A stretch of 64,000 nt of DNA from Sphingosinicella sp. (GCA_013816585.1 JACDEE010000005.1:1-64000), one strand, 5' to 3'. Shown: positions 44,710 to 53,579, counted from the stretch's first letter. Notes: a model not told the origin generated them from the letters alone. Made by a program: numbers and translations.

Positions 44710-45284
44710 CCGAACTTCCTCCCGGCGAATTGGGGGCCGTCGTCACCTATCTGGAAATGACCGAGCGCCCACGGCCCAGGCCGACGCCCGCCTCCCCATT
44801 CCAGGTTCGTTCCTGGCCTGACGTCGCGCCGGCGCAATATCGCACCTTGTTCGAACGAGTCGGCGGCCCGTGGCTATGGTTTTCGCGCCTGCGCATGGAT
44901 GATGCGACGCTGGCGGCGAGTATCGGCGAATTGCACGTCATAACCGATCGCGCCCGTATCGAAGTCGGCATGATCGAGCTAGATTTTACCGAAGAGGCCA
45001 CATGCCTGATCAGATTTCTGGGCCTCGTTTCAGAGCTTGCCGGACGCGGCCATGGCGAGTGGCTGTTGGCCCAGACACTGGCGCTGGCCTGGCGCACGGA
45101 GGTCAGGCGGGTTCACGTCCACACTTGCACGCTCGATCATCCCGCCGCGCTCCCCGCCTATCTGAAGGCCGGTTTCAAAGCCTATAAAAGGGCGCTGGAA
45201 ACCTTTCCCGACCCGCGCTTGCTGGGATTGCTCCCGCGTGAGGCTGCGCCGAAAACACCCTTAATTGACGGGTCGCTCGCCTGA
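44700..45284 (+). CDS. GNAT-family N-acetyltransferase
   Basis: The 194-residue protein has the GNAT acetyl-CoA site: strand VGMIELDFTE, then ELAGRGHGEWLLAQTL with the Q/R-x-x-G-x-G/A loop, and DHPAALPAYLKAGFKAYKR at the end. The substrate is unknown. Its start overlaps hemF (10 bp), so it is the third gene of the trmL-hemF unit. Its 3' end overlaps the convergent membrane-protein gene by 24 bp. Confidence 0.85.
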   Translation: MGLTELPPGELGAVVTYLEMTERPRPRPTPASPFQVRSWPDVAPAQYRTLFERVGGPWLWFSRLRMDDATLAASIGELHVITDRARIEVGMIELDFTEEATCLIRFLGLVSELAGRGHGEWLLAQTLALAWRTEVRRVHVHTCTLDHPAALPAYLKAGFKAYKRALETFPDPRLLGLLPREAAPKTPLIDGSLA

Positions 45285-45989
45285 TCCTGCCAGCCGGCGA
45301 TAGATGGCGGCGCATAGAACCACTATGATGGTGGAGAGCAAGGCGCTGGTCAGGGCGTCAAAGATGATCACGAGCAATCCGCCGATCCTGTCCCCGAGGA
45401 TGAGAAGCGAAACCGACCCGAGCACAGCGGTGACGGCCCAAGAGACGATTATTCCGGCCAGGAGAACGAGCGCCAGAAGACCAAATACCACCCAGCCTTT
45501 GCCCTTGGTCAGCATAAAGGAACGGCCGATCGCTCGGCCGGGATTTTGGTTTTCCGCCACAATCACGGTTCCGACGACGGCGAGCCTGCCAATCAAATAA
45601 AGGCCGGGCACAATGAGGGCGATCAGACCTAGAATGACAAGGATGTTCGTGAGGATCGCGGCCACGAAATAGAAGGGAAGAATGGAAAGCGCGGCAACGA
45701 TCGCGCTCCCGACCGTTCGCCGCTCAGCGCCGACCAGAAGCAGAAGCATCGCGATGGCGCCGATCATGTTGACGATGTTGGCAAGCAGGAGCCAATGCCA
45801 ATTGACGGAAAAATAGGCGATCATCACTCCCACGATGCGGCCCGGTTCAGGGTCCGGCTGGGGGAGCGCGTAACCGACGATCAAGGCGGGGAGGAACAGG
45901 AACGCGCCAGCGATTGCCAGCAGCAACGACGCGTTGTCGCGCAACATCCTGGCTGTATCGTCCCAAACCGCGCTGTACGAAAATTTCAT
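45261..45989 (-). CDS. Integral membrane protein, YciC / GPDPase-membrane-domain-like
   Basis: The 242-residue protein has about six long hydrophobic helices, among them LLLAIAGAFLFLPALIVGYAL and ILTNILVILGLIALIVPGLY. The GLYLIGRL and PGRAIGRSFMLTKG motifs are seen in YciC-type and glycerophosphodiester-phosphodiesterase membrane-domain families. No catalytic motif is visible. It diverges from lipB. Function unknown; the family resemblance is moderate. Confidence 0.7.
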   Translation of the reverse strand: MKFSYSAVWDDTARMLRDNASLLLAIAGAFLFLPALIVGYALPQPDPEPGRIVGVMIAYFSVNWHWLLLANIVNMIGAIAMLLLLVGAERRTVGSAIVAALSILPFYFVAAILTNILVILGLIALIVPGLYLIGRLAVVGTVIVAENQNPGRAIGRSFMLTKGKGWVVFGLLALVLLAGIIVSWAVTAVLGSVSLLILGDRIGGLLVIIFDALTSALLSTIIVVLCAAIYRRLAGSGERPVN

Positions 45990-46084
45990 CGAGCAAACCC
46001 CTTTTCGCTCGTGACCATGCCTTTGCTAACCCGCCGATTCAAGGAAGGCTTGATCGCGATGCGTGGTGAGGCCAGATCACAGCC

Positions 46085-46732
46085 ATGAATTCTCCGGAGA
46101 TCGAGTGGCTATGCAGCCCCGGGCTGACGCCCTATCCGGAAGCGCTCGCGGAAATGGAGCGGCGGGCCGGCGCGATTCAGGCCGGGAGCGAACCGGAACT
46201 GGTCTGGCTGCTGGAACATCCGCCTCTTTATACGGCAGGCACCAGCGCCGATCCCGCCGAGCTGTTCAATCCGGAAAATCTGCCGGTCTACGAAGCAGGG
46301 AGGGGCGGCCGTTATACCTATCACGGGCCCGGACAGCGGGTCGGATACGTAATGCTCGATCTTAATCGTCGGGGGCGGGACGTGCGCCACTTCGTTCATT
46401 CGCTGGAGGGGTGGCTGATCACTGCCCTGGGCGAATTGGGTGTGGATGCCTATCGGGCGCCCGGGCGGATCGGGATCTGGGTCGACCATCTGGGCACCGA
46501 GGCAAAAATCGGCGCAATCGGCGTCAGGGTGAGGCGGTGGGTGACGATGCACGGGTTTTCGGTGAATGTTTCTCCGGAACTTTCGCACTTCTCAGGCATA
46601 GTGCCATGTGGCATCGCCGAGTTTCCGGTGACCAGCCTTGGCCAATTGGGAGTGGGGCAAGCAGATATAGGTTTCGACCTGGCTCTCGAACATGGGCTCG
46701 GCAGTTTTCTGAGCGCCTTGGGCGGGGATTAA
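46085..46732 (+). CDS. lipB: Octanoyltransferase LipB
   Basis: The 215-residue enzyme moves the octanoyl group from acyl-carrier protein to lipoyl domains. Landmarks are [54 protein letters not shown] (catalytic Lys) and the nucleophile Cys in IVPCGIAEF. GcvH at 9.8 kb and the 2-oxoacid dehydrogenases are its natural substrates. A stem-loop follows 1-2 bp after the stop. Confidence 0.95.
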   Translation: MNSPEIEWLCSPGLTPYPEALAEMERRAGAIQAGSEPELVWLLEHPPLYTAGTSADPAELFNPENLPVYEAGRGGRYTYHGPGQRVGYVMLDLNRRGRDVRHFVHSLEGWLITALGELGVDAYRAPGRIGIWVDHLGTEAKIGAIGVRVRRWVTMHGFSVNVSPELSHFSGIVPCGIAEFPVTSLGQLGVGQADIGFDLALEHGLGSFLSALGGD

Positions 46733-46733
46733 C

Positions 46734-46753
46734 GAGAGGCTTGAGGGCCTCTC
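46734..46753 (+). terminator. Possible terminator after lipB
   Basis: GAGAGGC, a 6-nt loop, then GCCTCTC form a 7-bp hairpin starting just after the lipB stop. The following CATTTCCATTTATC is T-rich but has no clean T tract, so termination would be weak. Confidence 0.4.
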
Positions 46754-46776
46754 CATTTCCATTTATCATATAATCC

Positions 46777-46809
46777 GATTTGGCATTATGGGGCCATCCC
46801 GACCAAATC
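46777..46809. repeat. Inverted repeat GATTTGG-N19-CCAAATC upstream of small lipoprotein
   Basis: Two 7-bp arms, 46777-46783 and 46803-46809, face each other 23 bp before the start codon at 46832. The location suits an operator or part of the promoter. No protein that would bind is evident. Confidence 0.4.
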
Positions 46810-46831
46810 CTTAAACTAGGGAGTTTTTTCA

Positions 46832-47113
46832 ATGCGTAGTCTTTTCAAAAAAGCGATGACCGGCTCGATGATCGCCGGCGCGGCCCTGCTCGTTGCTGCT
46901 TGCGGTGGCGACAATGCCGAAGTCAACAACACCACCACGGACCTCAATGCCATGGATCCGATGATGGAAGGCACCACCAACGACGTGACCGCGATCGACG
47001 CAGGCACGGGCATGGATTCGAACATGGCGACCGACGCCAACATGACCATGGACGCCAATACCGCGACCACCAATACCGGCATGACAGACGCGAACATGAC
47101 CAACGGAATGTAA
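46832..47113 (+). CDS. Small low-complexity lipoprotein (Asn/Thr/Met/Asp-rich)
   Basis: The 93-residue protein has a lipoprotein signal ending LVAAC (Cys24). The mature 70 residues are almost all Asn, Thr, Asp, Met, Ala and Gly, with repeated T/M-DAN units (ATDANMT, MDANTA, MTDANMT). No Lys or Arg and no aromatic residues occur after the lipid anchor. Such a chain is likely disordered and acidic, exposed on the envelope. AGGGAG precedes ATG 46832 by about 9 bp, and a strong terminator follows, so it is its own transcript. Function unknown; methionines and acids might bind metal, which is speculation. Confidence 0.75.
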   Translation: MRSLFKKAMTGSMIAGAALLVAACGGDNAEVNNTTTDLNAMDPMMEGTTNDVTAIDAGTGMDSNMATDANMTMDANTATTNTGMTDANMTNGM

Positions 47114-47135
47114 TTTTCCGTAATGTGGGTTCGAG

Positions 47136-47169
47136 GAAAGCCGCCCAGGCAACTGGGCGGCTTTCTTTT
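47136..47169 (+). terminator. Strong Rho-independent terminator after small lipoprotein
   Basis: A perfect 12-bp stem (GAAAGCCGCCCA with TGGGCGGCTTTC), a 6-nt loop and a TTTT run give a textbook intrinsic terminator, 22 bp after the stop at 47113. The A-rich left arm and T-rich right arm could also work weakly in the other direction. Confidence 0.85.
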
Positions 47170-47322
47170 GCCCAATTTCTTTCGGCCCTGGCCCCCTCGC
47201 CCAAGCGAACCGACCCGTTACGGCAATGAAATATTTAGCGCTTTATGATTGCCCAGCGGATGGCGTTAATCCTAGACACAGGCAAGTAAGCCTAACGGGA
47301 GCCTGAACGGCGAGGATTTTGC

Positions 47323-47991
47323 ATGCGTAAGATATTGAAGAACGGCATTCGAACCGCGGCGCTCGTTGCCCTCGTCGTGCCGAATATCGCCTCCGCCCAG
47401 CTTTTCCTGGTCGATCCCGATTTCAAACGCGGGCCGATCGACGGTAGCGATCCACTGGTCGGACTGCCCATACCAGGCGCCACTCCAGCCGAATATCGCG
47501 CCCATATGCTTTGGAATCTGCGCGCCGGCCTGAACGTGGCAGCGCTGCAATGCCAGTTCTCGCCCTATCTTCGCGCCGTCGATAATTATAACGGTATTCT
47601 GGCGCACCATTCGAAGGAGCTCGCGGAGGCCTACACGTTGGTGAATGGCTATTTCAAACGCGTGCATGGCGCGAAACCTGGCCAGAAGGCTTTCGACGAC
47701 TATACCACCATCACCTACAATAATTTTTCGACGATGCAGGCCCAATATGGTTTCTGCCAGACTGCGTCCGCGATCGCCAAGGAAGCGCTGGCTCGGCCCA
47801 AAAGCGAGCTTCACCTGCTTGCCTCGTCGCGCATGCGTGAACTGCGCAACAGCCTGGTCCCCGCTTATGATCGTATCGGCGTCTACAATCCCTATACGGT
47901 CCGCGCCGCAGCCCTTCCCTCGCTAGATCCAAAATGTTGGGACAAGAAGAACCGCCTGGCAAAGAAGTGCCGGACGCAAATATTCGGCTAG
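47323..47991 (+). CDS. Secreted protein of unknown function
   Basis: The 222-residue protein has a signal peptide cleaved after ASAQ (about residue 26). The mature part is mostly helical, with four Cys in all (AALQCQF, YGFCQTA, DPKCWD, AKKCRT), enough for two disulfides. NLRAGLNVAALQCQFSPYL and NYNGILAHHSKELAEAY look conserved and are of a kind I associate with sphingomonads, but I know no function. It is preceded by a 209-bp gap that holds the terminator of the previous gene and its own leader, with GAGGA before ATG 47323. Confidence 0.75.
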   Translation: MRKILKNGIRTAALVALVVPNIASAQLFLVDPDFKRGPIDGSDPLVGLPIPGATPAEYRAHMLWNLRAGLNVAALQCQFSPYLRAVDNYNGILAHHSKELAEAYTLVNGYFKRVHGAKPGQKAFDDYTTITYNNFSTMQAQYGFCQTASAIAKEALARPKSELHLLASSRMRELRNSLVPAYDRIGVYNPYTVRAAALPSLDPKCWDKKNRLAKKCRTQIFG

Positions 47992-48001
47992 TCCAAATAT
48001 T

Positions 48002-48628
48002 CTAGGGAAGTCCCAGCAATTTATGCGTCTGCAGGCTTAGCCTCCAGCGCGGATTGGCCATCACGAAGGCGATCGATTGCCTAAGTGCGGCTTCGCCCTC
48101 CTGGCAATCCATGGGCTGGATGAGGAAATTGTCGAAATCCCAGTCTTCAATCAGCGTTGGATCGATCTCCGGCTGGGGCCAGACCAGTTTCAATTCATTG
48201 CCCTGCCGCTGGACAATGTGAGTGCCGGCCTTGGGGCTGACGCAGATCCAGTCGATGCCGGAAGGCGCGGCCAGCGTGCCATTGGTTTCAACCGCAATTT
48301 CGAACCCCGCCGTATGGAGCGCCTCGATCAGGGGAGGGTCCAGTTGGAGCAACGGCTCGCCGCCGGTCACCACCACCAACGGCCGTTCGCCCTCGCCCCA
48401 AAGCGACAGGACCTTAGCTGCCAGCGACGCGGCATCATAGCGGCCACCGCTCGCCCCATCCACGCCGACGAAATCGGTATCACAAAAGGTGCATTGGGCC
48501 GTGGCGCGGTCCTTTTCGCGGCCCGACCAGAGATTGCAGCCGGAAAAGCGGAGAAATACCGCCCGGCGACCCGCCTGCATTCCTTCGCCCTGGAGGGTCA
48601 GGAATATCTCCTTGACCGCGTAGCTCAT
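48002..48628 (-). CDS. queE: 7-carboxy-7-deazaguanine synthase
   Basis: This 208-residue radical-SAM enzyme forms the deazaguanine ring for queuosine. It has the extended cluster motif: a Cys, 14 residues, CTFC (CX14CX2C), as in E. coli QueE rather than the usual CX3CX2[12 protein letters not shown] and TGGEPLLQ are family landmarks. It overlaps queC by 4 bp. queD and folE are not in the window, so the rest of the pathway is elsewhere. Confidence 0.93.
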   Translation of the reverse strand: MSYAVKEIFLTLQGEGMQAGRRAVFLRFSGCNLWSGREKDRATAQCTFCDTDFVGVDGASGGRYDAASLAAKVLSLWGEGERPLVVVTGGEPLLQLDPPLIEALHTAGFEIAVETNGTLAAPSGIDWICVSPKAGTHIVQRQGNELKLVWPQPEIDPTLIEDWDFDNFLIQPMDCQEGEAALRQSIAFVMANPRWRLSLQTHKLLGLP

Positions 48629-49317
48629 TGGACAGGGGCATAAAGGGTGGGATCGAGGAGGCCCGCCTCAGCATAACCCCGGGCCCGCAGCCGGCAAGAA
48701 TCGCACAGGCCGCAATGCATGTTCCCGGGAACAGGATCATAGCAGGACCAGCTCATCCCCGCGTCCAGGCCGAGCCTGTCGGCCTCGCGCGCGATATCCG
48801 CTTTGGTCATATGCTGAAGCGGCGCATGGACCGTGAAGCGGTCGCCTTCATCGCCCGCCTTGGTGGCGATCGCCGCGAGCTGTTCGAACTGGGCGACGAA
48901 TTCCGGGCGGCAATCGGGATAGCCCGAATAATCTAGCGCATTGACGCCGATGAACATATCTCGTGCGCCCGCCGCCTCCGCCCATCCCAGAGCCAGCGAG
49001 AGGAAAATGGTGTTCCGGGCGGGCACATAGGTGACGGGTATGCCCTCTCCCACCCCATTTTTCGGGACCTCGATCTCCGCGGTCAGCGCCGAACCGCCAA
49101 ATCCCCGAAGATCGAGCGGCAACACGATATGCCGCTCCGCGCCTAACGCGGCGGCGATCCGGCCGGCCGCTTCTATCTCGATCCGATGGCGCTGGTTATA
49201 ATCGATGGTGAGCGCCAGCAGACGAAAGCCTCCTTCCCGCGCCAAAGCGGCGGAAACCATGGAATCCAGTCCGCCCGAGAGGAGAACGATGGCAAGGGGG
49301 GGGCGATTTTCGGTCAT
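48625..49317 (-). CDS. queC: 7-cyano-7-deazaguanine synthase
   Basis: The 230-residue PP-loop ATPase turns CDG into preQ0 with ATP and ammonia. The ATP motif [12 protein letters not shown] lies at residues 11-22, and the zinc site is at the C-terminus (SCYDP, CGLCDSC). Length is normal. It is upstream of queE and translationally coupled by an ATGA overlap. Confidence 0.94.
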   Translation of the reverse strand: MTENRPPLAIVLLSGGLDSMVSAALAREGGFRLLALTIDYNQRHRIEIEAAGRIAAALGAERHIVLPLDLRGFGGSALTAEIEVPKNGVGEGIPVTYVPARNTIFLSLALGWAEAAGARDMFIGVNALDYSGYPDCRPEFVAQFEQLAAIATKAGDEGDRFTVHAPLQHMTKADIAREADRLGLDAGMSWSCYDPVPGNMHCGLCDSCRLRARGYAEAGLLDPTLYAPVQ

Positions 49318-49390
49318 TGCCAGCGGCGGCTAAACCCGAACCGGACAAGGCGCAAGCCGGCGTAGGAGGGCGGCCGGATGCACGTGTCGC

Positions 49391-49804
49391 CTAGCATCCA
49401 CCTTTGCGGCGCAGCTCCGCGCTGAAATCGAACGGCAGCTCGCGGTCGATGCCCTGCGTCTCGATCCGTACCAGTCGCGGCGTCGAGACCTTGAGCGTAG
49501 TGCGTCCAAAGCCGCCGGCGGTGCAGGTATAATGGACCGTGGCGCTGTTCGCGTCGCTGGCGATCACCAGTCGCGAACAAGGGCGGTCGTGATGCTGGAT
49601 CTGCAGCATGATGGCCGGATCGGAAATACAAATGGAGCGTGGAGGCTGGGGCCGCCGATTATTGAGCTCGCGAAGCTCCCACCGCCCCGCCTGAAGCTGG
49701 GCGAGCGCAGCCATATTCTCCCGCCCCTGGGTCGAGGCTGGCGTGGTCATAATCAGGACTGCGGCGAGCGCCGTTAACGCCCGGCAGCAAGCGCCGTTCA
49801 ACAT
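49391..49804 (-). CDS. DUF3617-family secreted protein
   Basis: The protein of about 137 residues has a signal peptide (MLNGACCRALTALAAVLIM, cleaved near ASTQ). The mature domain begins LQAGRWELRELNN and has paired cysteines (SICISDP, RPCSR, YTCTAGGFG, KGGC end), a pattern of the DUF3617 family. The function is not known. An upstream ATG at 49816 is also possible. It is followed by a 73-bp gap before queC on the same strand. Confidence 0.7.
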   Translation of the reverse strand: MLNGACCRALTALAAVLIMTTPASTQGRENMAALAQLQAGRWELRELNNRRPQPPRSICISDPAIMLQIQHHDRPCSRLVIASDANSATVHYTCTAGGFGRTTLKVSTPRLVRIETQGIDRELPFDFSAELRRKGGC

Positions 49805-49934
49805 GGCCGTGGCCACTCCTGTGCTGGAGCGAGGTTCCCTCCCCTCTCCTCAACGATCCTGCCCCCGCGGACCGTCTGGAACTATAACAATAAAAATATG
49901 AAAAATCGACTTATCCGGCGGACGAATTTCCGAT

Positions 49935-50852
49935 TCAAATTTCCAGGTCCGTCAGTGAAAACGGAAAAACGCGCGAACAGAATTCGCAATCGACGCTGAT
50001 GAAGCCATCATCATCGATCATCTGATCGCGTTCGTCCGCGGGAAAGCGGGAAATAACGCCCCTGATATATTCAAAATTGCAACGGCATCCCTTGGCCAGC
50101 CGAATCGTCGAAAGCAGACGTATTTCGTCTTCCTCGTGAAACAGGCGCCAGAGCAAAGCGTCGAGCGGCAGGTCCCGATCGACCAATTCACTCCCTTTGA
50201 TCGTTTCCGCGAGCGCCCGGACATGCTCCCATTCCGGGTGGTCGAGCCGGGTATGGATACGTTCGCGTCCTTCCTCCCCCTCCGGCAAATGCTGGATAAG
50301 GATTCCGCCGGCTACGTGGCCGGTATCGTCGACCGCCAGCCGCACCAGACTGGGTATCTGTTCGGATTGGCCGAAGAAGCTCTGCGCCGCCTCCGCCAGG
50401 CTATCGCCCTCAAGCGGAACGATCCCCTGATAGCGTTCACTGCTCGCTTCCTGATCGAAGGTGATGGCAAGATAGCCCTTGCCGAACAGGGCCGACAAGG
50501 ACGGGAGACTCGCCTCCCGCACAAGCCTCTCCGGGTCGAAACGAACATAGCCGCGTACTTCGCCCGCTTTATAGTCGCAGACGAGCAAATCGACGATGCC
50601 GCTTTCAGTCTGAGCCTGCATCGTAAGCTGGCCGCCCGCCTCCTTGAGCATCGCACCCAGCAGGGCGGTCAAGGTCAGCGCTTCCGACAGAATGCGCGCT
50701 ACGGGAGCGGGATAATCATGCGCGGACAGGATTTCATCGAGCAAGGGCCCAAGCCGGACCAGTCGGCCACGTGCATGTCGTCCGGGCAGCGTAAAACCGA
50801 CCGCCTCGTCTAGATTGGTGGCCAGTGCCGCCGCGGATGATGGCTCGGACAT
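49935..50852 (-). CDS. hslO: Redox-regulated chaperone Hsp33
   Basis: The 305-residue chaperone is activated by oxidants. The C-terminal zinc switch is complete: Cys256, Cys258, Cys289 and Cys292, with spacing (2, 31, 3) exactly as in E. coli C232-C234-C265-C268. The substrate-binding N-domain includes TLTALLGAMLKEAGGQLTMQ. It follows argD by 44 bp on the same strand. In many alphaproteobacteria I recall argF between them; it is missing here. Confidence 0.95.
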   Translation of the reverse strand: MSEPSSAAALATNLDEAVGFTLPGRHARGRLVRLGPLLDEILSAHDYPAPVARILSEALTLTALLGAMLKEAGGQLTMQAQTESGIVDLLVCDYKAGEVRGYVRFDPERLVREASLPSLSALFGKGYLAITFDQEASSERYQGIVPLEGDSLAEAAQSFFGQSEQIPSLVRLAVDDTGHVAGGILIQHLPEGEEGRERIHTRLDHPEWEHVRALAETIKGSELVDRDLPLDALLWRLFHEEDEIRLLSTIRLAKGCRCNFEYIRGVISRFPADERDQMIDDDGFISVDCEFCSRVFPFSLTDLEI

Positions 50853-50896
50853 GGAACGAATGTAGGGAGCGGGGGTCGGCTTTTAAGTAGCCGCGT

Positions 50897-52087
50897 TCAG
50901 GCGGCTACCTGGGGCATCTCATAGCGGCGCGCAGCGTCGGATAGCCGTTCGACGAATTCGGCGACATGTTCGTCCTCGATCACCAGCGGCGGCAGCACGC
51001 GCAACACATTGTCGCCGGCCGCCACGGTCAGGATCCCCTGTTCGCGCAGATAGCCGACAAAGGCGCGGCTGTCGGTTTTCATGCGGATCCCAAGCATCAG
51101 GCCGACACCCCGCACGCTTTCGAACAGATGATCGTGATTGGGGAGCATCTGTTCCAGCGCGCCGCGCAGCCGCTCGCCCATGCGCGTGACATGATCGAGA
51201 AATTCAGTCTGGTTGACGACGTCGAGCACAGCCTGCCCCGCCGCCATGGCAAGAGGATTGCCGCCGTAAGTGGAACCGTGCGTGCCGACCACCATTCCGG
51301 CGGCAGCCTTTTCGGTGGCGAGGCAGGCACCCATCGGGAATCCGCCGCCAATACCCTTCGCGACGCCCATGATGTCGGGTTCGATGTCATAATGTTCATA
51401 GGCGAACAATTTGCCGGTCCGGCCATAGCCGCACTGGACCTCGTCAAAAACGAGCATGAGATCATTTTCGTCGCACAGCCGCCGCAGCCCCTGGATGAAT
51501 TCCTTGCTGCCGGGCCGAATCCCCCCTTCGCCCTGGATCGGCTCCAGCAGGAAGCCGGCTGTATGCTCGGTCAACGCGGCCTTGGCCTGTTCCAGATTGT
51601 CGAATTCGACTACGGTGAAACCAGGGAGCAAAGGCGCGAAGCCATCGCGCAGTTTCTCCTGATTGGTGGCACTGATGGTCCCAATTGTGCGACCATGAAA
51701 CGCGTTGGAAAAGGTGATGAGGACGTTCTTTTCGGGACGCCCGTGATGATGATGGTAGCGGCGCGCGGTCTTGATCGAGCATTCAAGCGCCTCGGCGCCG
51801 GAGTTGGTGAAGAAAACGGTATCGGCAAAGGTCGCGTCCACGAGACGCTGCGCCAGGGCCTCTCCCTGGGGACTGCCATATAGGTTGGACACATGAATCA
51901 GCGTCGCCGCCTGTTCCTGGATCGCCTTGGTCAAATGCGGGTGACCGTGCCCCAGCAGATTGACCGCGATGCCGCTGGCGAAATCCAGATATTTCTCGCC
52001 CTGCTCGCCATAAAGATAGACCCCCTCGCCTCGAACCGGCCGAACCAGCGAACGGGGGTAAACGGGCATAAGCGGGGTGATGGTCAT
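50897..52087 (-). CDS. argD: Acetylornithine aminotransferase
   Basis: The 396-residue class III PLP aminotransferase converts N-acetylglutamate semialdehyde to N-acetylornithine; some also act on N-succinyl-diaminopimelate. FFTNSGAEALECSIKTAR, AFHGRTIGTISATNQEK, the PLP site (VFDEVQCGYGRTG and the Lys in GVAKGIGGG) and GGNPLAMAAGQAVLD are typical. The start MTITPL at 52087 follows AGAGGAT; an in-frame ATG at 52111 lies in the leader hairpin region and was rejected. A hairpin and a candidate promoter sit just upstream. Confidence 0.94.
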   Translation of the reverse strand: MTITPLMPVYPRSLVRPVRGEGVYLYGEQGEKYLDFASGIAVNLLGHGHPHLTKAIQEQAATLIHVSNLYGSPQGEALAQRLVDATFADTVFFTNSGAEALECSIKTARRYHHHHGRPEKNVLITFSNAFHGRTIGTISATNQEKLRDGFAPLLPGFTVVEFDNLEQAKAALTEHTAGFLLEPIQGEGGIRPGSKEFIQGLRRLCDENDLMLVFDEVQCGYGRTGKLFAYEHYDIEPDIMGVAKGIGGGFPMGACLATEKAAAGMVVGTHGSTYGGNPLAMAAGQAVLDVVNQTEFLDHVTRMGERLRGALEQMLPNHDHLFESVRGVGLMLGIRMKTDSRAFVGYLREQGILTVAAGDNVLRVLPPLVIEDEHVAEFVERLSDAARRYEMPQVAA

Positions 52088-52114
52088 GAATATCCTCTGC
52101 GCCTGAACCATGCG

Positions 52115-52142
52115 AAAAAGGCGACCCTTTCAGGTCGCCTTT
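52115..52142 (-). terminator. Intrinsic-terminator-like hairpin 30 bp upstream of argD
   Basis: On the minus strand AAAGGCGACC, a 6-nt loop and GGTCGCCTTT make a perfect 10-bp stem followed by a TTTTT run (complement of 52115-52119). It could end the transcript of the secreted protein gene (stop at 52209). It also lies directly after a candidate argD promoter, so it might act on argD mRNA. Confidence 0.6.
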
Positions 52143-52151
52143 CACAGATTT

Positions 52152-52181
52152 GCTATAGAGATTGACCGGGCGGCGCGTCAA
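52152..52181 (-). promoter_or_regulatory. Candidate sigma-70-type promoter for argD
   Basis: Minus-strand TTGACG (52181-52176) and TATAGC (52157-52152) are separated by 18 bp. Transcription would start near 52145, just at the hairpin at 52142. Prediction by consensus only. Confidence 0.4.
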
Positions 52182-52208
52182 CGGCGCCCGGCCCTTCGAC
52201 ATTTCGCT

Positions 52209-52589
52209 CTACCAGCGATCGCGGCGGTCGTCGCGGCGCTGGTCGCGCCCTTCGAAGCGCTCCCGCTGAAGCCGCTGACGAAGGTTTGCGAGGCGATTCA
52301 TTATGTCCTGATGCTCACGCTGGCTAAGGCCGTTGCGGGCATAATCATAATGGCGGCGGCTGATCTTCTCCGCATCCGAATGGAGCCTTTGTACTTCGCG
52401 GTCCGAAAGCAGCCGGCGCTGGTACATGGCATCAATGCGCTGGTGCAATTGCTGGATTTGCCGCTCTACGCCCTGGCCGCCACGCTGGTTGTAGCCGAAA
52501 CCACCACCTCGGTTCTGATATTGCGCTGCCGCGGGGGCCGAAATAACGACTGCCGAAACGAGCGCTGCCGAAATAAGAAATTTACGCAT
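52209..52589 (-). CDS. Small secreted Gln/Arg-rich coiled-coil protein
   Basis: The 126-residue protein has a signal peptide cleaved after APAAAQ, a Gly/Asn/Gln/Tyr-rich start (YQNRGGGFGYNQRGGQG) and a long charged helix (about residues 45-115, RQIQQLHQRIDAMYQRR). It ends in an Arg/Asp tail (RRDDRRDRW). It is basic and likely to form a coiled coil in the periplasm. Function unknown. Confidence 0.65.
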   Translation of the reverse strand: MRKFLISAALVSAVVISAPAAAQYQNRGGGFGYNQRGGQGVERQIQQLHQRIDAMYQRRLLSDREVQRLHSDAEKISRRHYDYARNGLSQREHQDIMNRLANLRQRLQRERFEGRDQRRDDRRDRW

Positions 52590-52685
52590 GCTGGTTACTC
52601 CATCCTCAAGTTCTGGGGACGGTTTTATTCCCGGGTCGCTGCCCGGATGCTGAATGAATGTGTCAGGCGCCGTTAAGCAGCCGTA

Positions 52686-53513
52686 TCAGTTTTTGAGCTT
52701 CCAGCCCTTGCGGAGCAGGGCATAGCAAAGAGCCCATAGCACAATGTTGCTGCCCAATATGAGCATAGCCCCGAAATGGACGGGGGAATCCGTCACTCCC
52801 AGAAAGCCGTAGCGAAAGCCGGAGATGATGTAGAAAAAGGGATTGGCGTGACTCACCGCCTGGAAGGACGGCGCCAGACTCTCGATCGAATAGAATGTCC
52901 CCGACAGCAAGGACAGCGGCGCGACGACGAAATTGGTGACTGCTGCCGCATGGTCGAATTTTTCCGCCCAGATCGACGTCAGAAGACCGAGGAAGGCCAG
53001 CAGCATGCTGCCGAAGACGCCAAACCACAATATCGCCCAGCCGACATGGGGAGTGACGTGAACGCCGGGATAGAAGAGCATCACCACCCAGACGGCAAGC
53101 CCCACCAGGATCGCGCGGGTCACTGACGCGCCGACCAGCCCGACGATCAGCTCGCCGGTCGACAAAGGCGGCATCAGATAATCGACGATATTCCCCTGGA
53201 TCTTTCCGACCAGCAGAGAAAAACTGGAATTGGCGAAGGCATTTTGAATCATGCCCATAACGATCAGCCCCGGCGCTATGAAATCGGCGAAACTCACTCC
53301 CATTACGGTGCGCCCCGCGCGGCCCAGGGCAACGGTAAAAATAACCAAGAATAGCAGGGTGGTGATCGACGGGGCCCAGATAGTCTGCAGCTGGACCTTG
53401 AAGAAACGCCTTACCTCCTTCAAATAGAGGGTCTTGAGGCCGCCCCAATTGACGTTCCTGATCACAGGGACGCCAGGATCGGTCCTAACCCAATTCGAAG
53501 GCTGGTCGTTCAT
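52686..53513 (-). CDS. ABC-2-type transporter permease
   Basis: The 275-residue protein has six hydrophobic segments and the ABC-2 motif region (FADFIAPGLIVMGMIQNAF, LLSGTFYSIESLAPSFQ, NPFFYIISGFRYGFLG), as in NodJ/YadH-type permeases that export lipids, polysaccharide or drugs. No ATP-binding subunit gene is adjacent: the next gene upstream is the divergent gcrA. Its partner must be encoded elsewhere. ATG 53513 is preferred; an upstream in-frame ATG at 53549 would reach closer to gcrA. Confidence 0.85.
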   Translation of the reverse strand: MNDQPSNWVRTDPGVPVIRNVNWGGLKTLYLKEVRRFFKVQLQTIWAPSITTLLFLVIFTVALGRAGRTVMGVSFADFIAPGLIVMGMIQNAFANSSFSLLVGKIQGNIVDYLMPPLSTGELIVGLVGASVTRAILVGLAVWVVMLFYPGVHVTPHVGWAILWFGVFGSMLLAFLGLLTSIWAEKFDHAAAVTNFVVAPLSLLSGTFYSIESLAPSFQAVSHANPFFYIISGFRYGFLGVTDSPVHFGAMLILGSNIVLWALCYALLRKGWKLKN

Positions 53514-53579
53514 TGCGCCGTCGCTAGTCGCAGTCGCTTTGAGCCGCAAGTCATGAAGTCGATAAAGGAATTTAAGCCC

